Of a DNA stretch of 9,775 nt, positions 5,908 to 9,775 are shown one piece after another. Origin of the DNA: UBA9410 sp036123585 (GTDB lineage: Bacteria; Actinomycetota; Acidimicrobiia; Acidimicrobiales; MedAcidi-G1); NCBI GenBank assembly GCA_036123585.1, contig JAZADN010000026.1, positions 1 to 9,775 of the forward strand, in the 5' to 3' direction. The notes beneath the pieces were generated by a model, which was not told the DNA's origin, did not search any database, and saw nothing but the letters and a program-made list of their open reading frames with translations. Position 1 is the first letter of the stretch. Every line of letters starts with the position of its first letter. The position numbers were made by a program, and so were the translations under genes.

Positions 5908-6254
5908 GGACCGAGGTTGTCGAGGCCTTCCAGCGACCAGCACCGGTCGGACTCCGGGATCCCGAAAGTTTCCGGAGCGGCCCGAGCCGCTACCTCCATG
6001 AACTCGACCTCGTCGGACGAATACCCCAGGCACACGAGGATCCGGCGAGCCAGCGAGAACGTCCGTACGACGGTCCTCCGCCCACACGCCGCGCGCGAAT
6101 AGGCGACGTCGACGGGCAGCCGGGGCGCCGCCCCGCACACCACCACCAGTGGATGCACCTGCCAGGAACGGCTGGTCCGCTCCACTCGACCACCGCGCCA
6201 CGGAACGAACGTCGTCTGGCTGAATGGCCGCCGGACGGGAAAGCGCTCTGGCAT
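5904..6254 (-). CDS. Hypothetical protein (116 residues), last gene of a three-gene overlapping cluster
   Basis: I do not recognise it. Support comes mainly from context: its ATG (6254-6252) shares one base with the TGA (6256-6254) of the upstream gene as TGATG, with GAGG a few bases earlier. The frame is GC-rich at third positions, like its neighbours. Visible features are a basic N-terminus with seven Arg in the first 30 residues, a hydrophobic strand HPLVVVCGAAP (34-44), and a central RTVVRTFSLARRILVCLG (61-77) that could be a helix. An acidic segment SDEVEFMEVAARAAP follows (80-94), and the C-terminus is CWSLEGLDNLGP. Cysteines lie at 40, 57, 75 and 105. There is no signal peptide and no clear membrane segment. 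A spurious ORF is possible, but the overlap and the lack of a better candidate in this stretch favour a real gene. Confidence 0.5.
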   Translation of the reverse strand: MPERFPVRRPFSQTTFVPWRGGRVERTSRSWQVHPLVVVCGAAPRLPVDVAYSRAACGRRTVVRTFSLARRILVCLGYSSDEVEFMEVAARAAPETFGIPESDRCWSLEGLDNLGP

Positions 6255-7447
6255 CAGGCCTCGGCCATGCCGGGCAGCGTCCCATGCCGGCTGCCAGCCA
6301 AGTCGGACATCAGGATGTCCAGCCCCGTCAGGCGGCTCCGGAACCGGTGGACCTCGTCGGCGAGGCCCTCGAGTCGCTCGTAGGGGACGTCGATGGCGGC
6401 CACCACACGCCCCTCCTCGACCCAGACGAGCAGGCCGGACGCAGCCAGGTCGTCCATCTCACGGCGCAGCGCCGGATCGTCGGTGGCACCGGCGGCCAGC
6501 ACCGTCGAGACGCGGACCTGGAGCGGTCCGTCATCCGACGGAAAGGCCTCGACCCGCACCTGCGGGTCGCCCCGCAACTCAAGCGCGGAGCGGGCCAACC
6601 AGTCACCGTGGAGGCCGTTTTCGGCGAGGTGGTCGTGGACAGCGCCCATCCAAGCCGACTCTCCGATCTCGACCTGCGGTGCCCAGAAGGTCCAGCCGTC
6701 GCCCTCCACGCAGACCCAGGGGTCGAACAGTTTCACCGGCACGGTCTCCAGCGGCCTCGGCTCGTAGTGGAGCATCCGCAAAAGCAAGTCGTGGTAGAAG
6801 CCGGTCGAGGCCGTCCCCGAGGTCCGGGCCAGCATCCGGTACGTCCGGCTTCCGCGGGCCACGTGCCGCCAGTCCATGCCGACGGCGAGGACCCCCTGGT
6901 CGACCTCGAGTTCCATGACCGGCCGCACCACCTCCGAATCCTCGCCGCCCGGCAACGAGTCGGCCAGGCCCATGAGCCGCTTCAGAGCGGGCACCTCGAC
7001 CAGGGCCTCGGCCTTAGGGGTCAGGCCGCCCGGCACCCCGGTGGGCAACGGACCGACCGGAGGGTCGAACACGCAGGTCGTGCCGTCGGCGCCGACCAGG
7101 CGGTGGTACCCGTCCGGCTCCAACCGCAGTGAACACCCGCCCTCGTCTATGGCGATGGAGGTGGCCGCGTGCACCAACGCCTCCGAGAGGCCGGTGGCGA
7201 ACCCACCCTCCAGGCCGTCGGCACGCGAGCCCGGCTCGTGCACCAGTTCGACCACCGAGCCGTCGAGCCCAGCGACCACCCACGACGGTTCGACGCCCAT
7301 CCCGGCCGGCGGATAGCAGAGCGCCACCGGGTTGATCAGGTCGTCTACCCGGAGGGCGATGATGGCCACCCCGATGCGGTGCCATTCCTCGGACGAGATA
7401 TCGAACTCGAGGGATGGGAAATCCCAGGCTGCGCCGTCGGCGTTCAC
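6254..7447 (-). CDS. Hypothetical protein (397 residues) with YbjN/type III chaperone-like C-terminal region
   Basis: The family is not recognised with certainty. GTG 7447 is well supported: GGAGG lies six bases upstream (7454-7458) and the start overlaps the preceding stop as GTGA. No signal peptide or membrane helix is seen, so it is probably cytoplasmic. Three regions can be described. Residues 15-130 alternate strands and helices and include EEWHRIGVAII and CYPPAG. Residues 150-262 contain VPALKRLMGLADSLPG, a strand-rich GVLAVGMDW, and a Trp-rich stretch. Residues 264-384 run from a helix (AWMGAVHDHLAENG) through VRVEAFPSDDGPLQVRVSTVL to DDPALRREMDDLAASGLLVWV and GRVVAAIDVPYERL, then a long helix. 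That last order of elements resembles the YbjN / type III secretion chaperone-like domains common in Actinobacteria; this is an inference from pattern. It lies between two small unknown genes, suggesting a joint role. Confidence 0.85.
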   Translation of the reverse strand: MNADGAAWDFPSLEFDISSEEWHRIGVAIIALRVDDLINPVALCYPPAGMGVEPSWVVAGLDGSVVELVHEPGSRADGLEGGFATGLSEALVHAATSIAIDEGGCSLRLEPDGYHRLVGADGTTCVFDPPVGPLPTGVPGGLTPKAEALVEVPALKRLMGLADSLPGGEDSEVVRPVMELEVDQGVLAVGMDWRHVARGSRTYRMLARTSGTASTGFYHDLLLRMLHYEPRPLETVPVKLFDPWVCVEGDGWTFWAPQVEIGESAWMGAVHDHLAENGLHGDWLARSALELRGDPQVRVEAFPSDDGPLQVRVSTVLAAGATDDPALRREMDDLAASGLLVWVEEGRVVAAIDVPYERLEGLADEVHRFRSRLTGLDILMSDLAGSRHGTLPGMAEA

Positions 7448-7836
7448 GCCCGACCTCCCAGGTGGGGGCCGGCGGTCCGGCGACGCAAGAACCGAGGCGG
7501 ACGGACGGGGCCCGAGGCCCATACGGCGACGCCACGCGACCTCCCCGACGACGGTGTGGTGGCGCGAACCTCGACCGAAGGTCCGCCGGCCAGGTCGTCG
7601 AGGTGCATCTGGAGGGTCTGGTAGCGCTCGGGGTCGAGGTCGCCGAAGGAGACCCTGCCGGTGGTTTCGTCGACGGTGACCCAGTCCCGGCCCAGCACAT
7701 CCAGCAGGCCCAGGCGGTCGAGGACGCGGTTCAGGAGGCGGAGGCGGAGCTTCGCCCGGGTGGGCGGGATCGTCACGGTGCCGGAGGTTCCACCGGGATC
7801 GGAGGACTCGGTCGGCAGGTCGGGCACGTCGGGCAT
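7444..7836 (-). CDS. Hypothetical protein (130 residues), first gene of the overlapping cluster
   Basis: I do not recognise it. ATG 7836 is chosen over the in-frame GTG at 7857 because GGAGG (7842-7846) lies just upstream of it. Residues 1-25 are Pro/Ser/Gly-rich and probably disordered. Residues 26-84 look like the folded core: an amphipathic, basic helix RAKLRLRLLNRVLDRLGLLDVLG (27-49), a short hairpin WVTVDETTGRVSFGDL (52-67), and a helix PERYQTLQMHLDDLAG (69-84). The tail (86-130) is Arg/Pro/Gly-rich and low in complexity. Its last bases overlap the next gene as GTGA. No membrane segment, metal site or DNA-binding motif is evident. The basic helices could mediate protein or nucleic-acid contact, but nothing in the sequence decides this. 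Confidence 0.75.
   Translation of the reverse strand: MPDVPDLPTESSDPGGTSGTVTIPPTRAKLRLRLLNRVLDRLGLLDVLGRDWVTVDETTGRVSFGDLDPERYQTLQMHLDDLAGGPSVEVRATTPSSGRSRGVAVWASGPVRPPRFLRRRTAGPHLGGRA
7454..7458 (-). promoter_or_regulatory. Ribosome binding site deciding a GTG start
   Basis: GGAGG on the minus strand lies six bases before GTG 7447 and fixes the start of the 397-residue protein. It lies inside the upstream gene, consistent with translational coupling. Confidence 0.7.
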
Positions 7837-7841
7837 GGGCA

Positions 7842-7846
7842 CCTCC
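7842..7846 (-). promoter_or_regulatory. Ribosome binding site for the 130-residue protein
   Basis: GGAGG on the minus strand lies five bases before ATG 7836. It is the reason to prefer that start over GTG 7857, which would place this site inside the coding region. Confidence 0.6.
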
Positions 7847-7874
7847 AGAGGGGTCACGGGTCGTCCTCATTCGT

Positions 7875-7892
7875 ACCCAAAGGGTGTGACAA
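7875..7892 (-). promoter_or_regulatory. Candidate promoter fragment and small inverted repeat upstream of the three-gene cluster
   Basis: On the minus strand TTGTCA (7892-7887) matches TTGACA at five of six positions. It is followed by the perfect inverted repeat ACCC-TTT-GGGT (7885-7875). No hexamer at the correct distance matches TATAAT well, so the promoter call is weak. The repeat could instead be an operator or chance. Confidence 0.25.
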
Positions 7893-7937
7893 CGTCTCCG
7901 TGCCCCCCGACCAGGGGACCCGGAGGTGGGGCTCCGC

Positions 7938-9236
7938 TCAGTCGAGGGTGGCGACGACCGCCGCGGCAGCCTCAGCGGCGATGGCCACCGTCTCGTCGAC
8001 GACCGCGTCGCCGTGGGCGAGGCTCGGAAAGAGCGCCTCGTATGCGCCGGGGGCCAGGGCCACGCCGCGCTCCAGCAGGGCGTGGAAGACCTTCGGGTAG
8101 ACCCCGTTGTCGGCCAGCAGCTTCGCCTCGTCGAACTCGCCGGGCGGCGCCACCGGCCCTTCGCCGGTCCCGAAAAAGACACCGAGTAGTGAGCCGACCC
8201 GGGGCAGCACCGCCGGAAGACCGGCGGCGGCGAACGCCCCGGCAAGGCCCTCGGCCAGGCGGGAGGCCGTGACGGTGAGGCGGTCGAAGGCGCCGTCGTC
8301 GAGCAGTTCGAGGGTGGTCCGGCCGGCGGCCATGGCCAGCGGGTTACCCGACAGCGTGCCGGCCTGGTAGACGCCACCGAGGGGCGCCAGGTGCTCCATG
8401 ACGTCCCACTGGCCGCCGAAGGCACCGACCGGGAGGCCGCCGCCGATGACCTTGCCGAAGCACCAGAGGTCCGGAGTCACCCCCGACCAGTCGGCGGCCC
8501 CACCGCGGCCGAGGCGGAAGCCGGTGATCACCTCGTCGAAGACCAGCAGGGCACCAGCAGCGTCGCAGGCCGCCCGCAGACCCTCGAGGAATCCGCCGAC
8601 CGGCGCGACCAGGCCCATGTTGGCGGCCACCGGCTCGACGACCACCGCGGCGATGGTGTCGTCCAGCTCGGGCACCACGTTGTAGGGGGCCACGACGGTG
8701 TCGGCCACCGCCCCGGCGGTCACTCCGTCGCAGCCGGACAGTCCCTGGTTGGCTACACCGCTGCCGCCGGCGGCCAGCAGAGCGTCGGCGTGGCCGTGGT
8801 AGCAGCCAGCGAATTTCACGATCCCGTCACGGCCCGTTGCGCCGCGGGCCAGGCGGATGGCCGACATGGTGGCCTCGGTCCCCGACGACACGAACCGGAT
8901 CGACTCGAGGCCAGCGATGCGTTCCACCACCATCTCAGCCAGCACCACCTCGGCCTCGGTGGGCGCCCCATAGGTCGTTCCGTTGGACGCCGCCCGGGTA
9001 ACCGCCTCGACGACGGCCGGGTGGGCGTGGCCGAGGATGCCTGGCCCGTAGGACTGGACGTAGTCGATGTAGCGGCGGCCCTCGGCGTCCCACGCGTACG
9101 GGCCCTCGGCCCGGTCCACGAAGTAGGGGGTGCCGCCGACCGATCCGAAGGCCCGGACTGGCGAGTTGACTCCGCCCGGGATGACCCGACGTGCTCGATC
9201 GAACAGGTCGAGGTTGGCGCCCACGGGACCTGCCAT
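7938..9236 (-). CDS. hemL: Glutamate-1-semialdehyde 2,1-aminomutase
   Basis: This PLP-dependent enzyme of the C5 haem pathway converts glutamate-1-semialdehyde to 5-aminolevulinate in the cytoplasm. The product is 432 residues, the usual length. Motifs in order are RVIPGGVNSPVRAF (17-30) and SSGTEATMSAIRLARG (117-132), which binds the PLP phosphate. Next are YHGHAD (146-151), the cofactor aspartate Asp234 in LVFDEVITGFR, and the Schiff-base lysine Lys262 in CFGKVIGGGLPVGAFGG. GTLSGNPLAMAAG (293-305) follows. These separate it from acetylornithine-type aminotransferases. ATG 9236 overlaps the hemB stop as TGATG, which explains the lack of a strong ribosome binding site. Its substrate feeds the next enzyme, encoded just upstream. 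A 101-base gap without a strong terminator separates it from the unknown cluster downstream, so read-through is possible. Confidence 0.97.
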   Translation of the reverse strand: MAGPVGANLDLFDRARRVIPGGVNSPVRAFGSVGGTPYFVDRAEGPYAWDAEGRRYIDYVQSYGPGILGHAHPAVVEAVTRAASNGTTYGAPTEAEVVLAEMVVERIAGLESIRFVSSGTEATMSAIRLARGATGRDGIVKFAGCYHGHADALLAAGGSGVANQGLSGCDGVTAGAVADTVVAPYNVVPELDDTIAAVVVEPVAANMGLVAPVGGFLEGLRAACDAAGALLVFDEVITGFRLGRGGAADWSGVTPDLWCFGKVIGGGLPVGAFGGQWDVMEHLAPLGGVYQAGTLSGNPLAMAAGRTTLELLDDGAFDRLTVTASRLAEGLAGAFAAAGLPAVLPRVGSLLGVFFGTGEGPVAPPGEFDEAKLLADNGVYPKVFHALLERGVALAPGAYEALFPSLAHGDAVVDETVAIAAEAAAAVVATLD

Positions 9237-9775
9237 CAACCGAGCAGTTCGGCGGCGCGGCGAGCCAGGTAGGTGAGGACCATGTCGGCGCCGGCTCGGC
9301 GGATGGACAGCAGGTGCTCCATGCCGACGGCGTCGCCGTCCAGCCAACCGTTGGCCGCCGCGGCCTGCACCATGGCGTACTCCCCGCTCACGTGGTAGGC
9401 GGCAACCGGCACGTCGACGGCGTCGCGAACGTCGGCGATGACGTCGAGGTAGGCCAGCGCCGGCTTGACCATCACCATGTCGGCACCCTCGTCCAGGTCG
9501 GCCTGCACCTCGACCAGTGCCTCGCGGGCGTTGGGCGGATCCTGCTGGTAGCCCTTCCGGTCGCCGCCGTCGACGATCTCCACGTCGACGGCGTCGCGGA
9601 ACGGTCCGTACAGCGTCGAGGCGTACTTGGCGGCATAGGCGAGGATGGCCATCTGGTCGTGGCCGGCCCCGTCTAGGGCGGCGCGGATTGCCGCCACCTG
9701 GCCGTCCATCATCCCGGACGGGGCGGTGACCGCCGCCCCGGCGTCGGCCTGGGCCACAGCGGCCTGGGCGTAGAG
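9236..9775 (-). CDS. hemB: Delta-aminolevulinic acid dehydratase (porphobilinogen synthase), C-terminal part
   Basis: This enzyme condenses two 5-aminolevulinate molecules to porphobilinogen, the step after HemL. The last 179 residues are present; the frame is open to the right edge (LYAQAA...), so about 45% of a normal ~325-residue protein is missing. The two active-site lysines are visible: fragment residue 50 in YAAKYAS and residue 104 in VMVKPAL, the latter forming the main Schiff base. Other family landmarks are APSGMMDGQ (19-26), YGPFRDA (56-62), KGYQQDPPNAREAL (74-87), HVSGEYAM (128-135) and the C-terminal YLARRAAELLG. The GTG near 9757 is an internal Val codon, not the start. Its TGA overlaps the hemL ATG by one base, so the two are translated together. 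Confidence 0.97.
   Translation of the reverse strand, partial: LYAQAAVAQADAGAAVTAPSGMMDGQVAAIRAALDGAGHDQMAILAYAAKYASTLYGPFRDAVDVEIVDGGDRKGYQQDPPNAREALVEVQADLDEGADMVMVKPALAYLDVIADVRDAVDVPVAAYHVSGEYAMVQAAAANGWLDGDAVGMEHLLSIRRAGADMVLTYLARRAAELLG

Noticed and set aside
5887..6102. Plus-strand 71-codon frame after pgi.
   Set aside because: It lacks a ribosome binding site and motif. The opposite-strand frame has better support from its overlap with the upstream gene.
7448..8425. Extension of the 397-residue protein to 723 residues using the far upstream start.
   Set aside because: The extra part is antisense-like, Arg/Pro/Ser-rich sequence overlapping hemL and the 130-residue gene. A strong GGAGG and a GTGA overlap fix the start at 7447.
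9691..9720. HemB reads APSGMMDGQ where many textbook sequences read APSDMMDGR.
   Set aside because: As I recall, actinobacterial HemB proteins commonly carry SGMMDGQ, and both active-site lysines are intact, so this looks like normal lineage variation.

Overview
The window is about 9.8 kb of GC-rich DNA. It is dense with genes, uses GTG and TTG starts freely, and many neighbouring genes overlap by 1 to 4 bases. The genes point to an actinobacterium, most likely of the Acidimicrobiia type. The clues are a menaquinone-reductase-like geranylgeranyl reductase, an anchored cytochrome c with an IPEHLLKR-type N-terminus, and actinobacterial-looking HemB and HemL. The lineage is inferred from sequence character, not from a database search. 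No mobile element, CRISPR array, rRNA or tRNA was seen.

Positions 1-1702 (minus strand) hold a three-gene respiratory operon, read right to left. It encodes a tryptophan-rich membrane protein with three helices, a dicluster [4Fe-4S] ferredoxin, and a b6-type cytochrome b cut by the left edge. The cytochrome b has both haem-ligand His pairs (HX13H and HX14H) and a Cys aligned with the covalent haem c_n site of cytochrome b6. Positions 1703-2073 are a divergent intergenic region. From 2074 the plus strand carries a membrane-anchored monohaem cytochrome c and then a menaquinone-reductase-like flavoprotein. Together these genes look like a menaquinol-linked electron-transfer module in which a ferredoxin sits where a Rieske protein would be expected. 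No Rieske gene is visible in the window.

Positions 4257-5867 (plus) encode glucose-6-phosphate isomerase, with its catalytic Glu, His, Lys and Arg intact but a Ser-to-Gly change in the GIGGS loop. It converges on a minus-strand cluster of three genes of unknown function (7836 to 5904). Each overlaps the next by 1 or 4 bases (GTGA, TGATG), so they are probably translated together. The middle protein (397 residues) has a C-terminal region whose pattern recalls the YbjN / type III secretion chaperone-like fold.

Positions 7938-9775 (minus) hold hemL and the 3' part of hemB, overlapping as TGATG. They catalyse two early steps of haem synthesis. The clearest candidates for something undescribed are the ferredoxin-containing b6-type module with its unidentified membrane subunit, and the three-gene overlapping operon.
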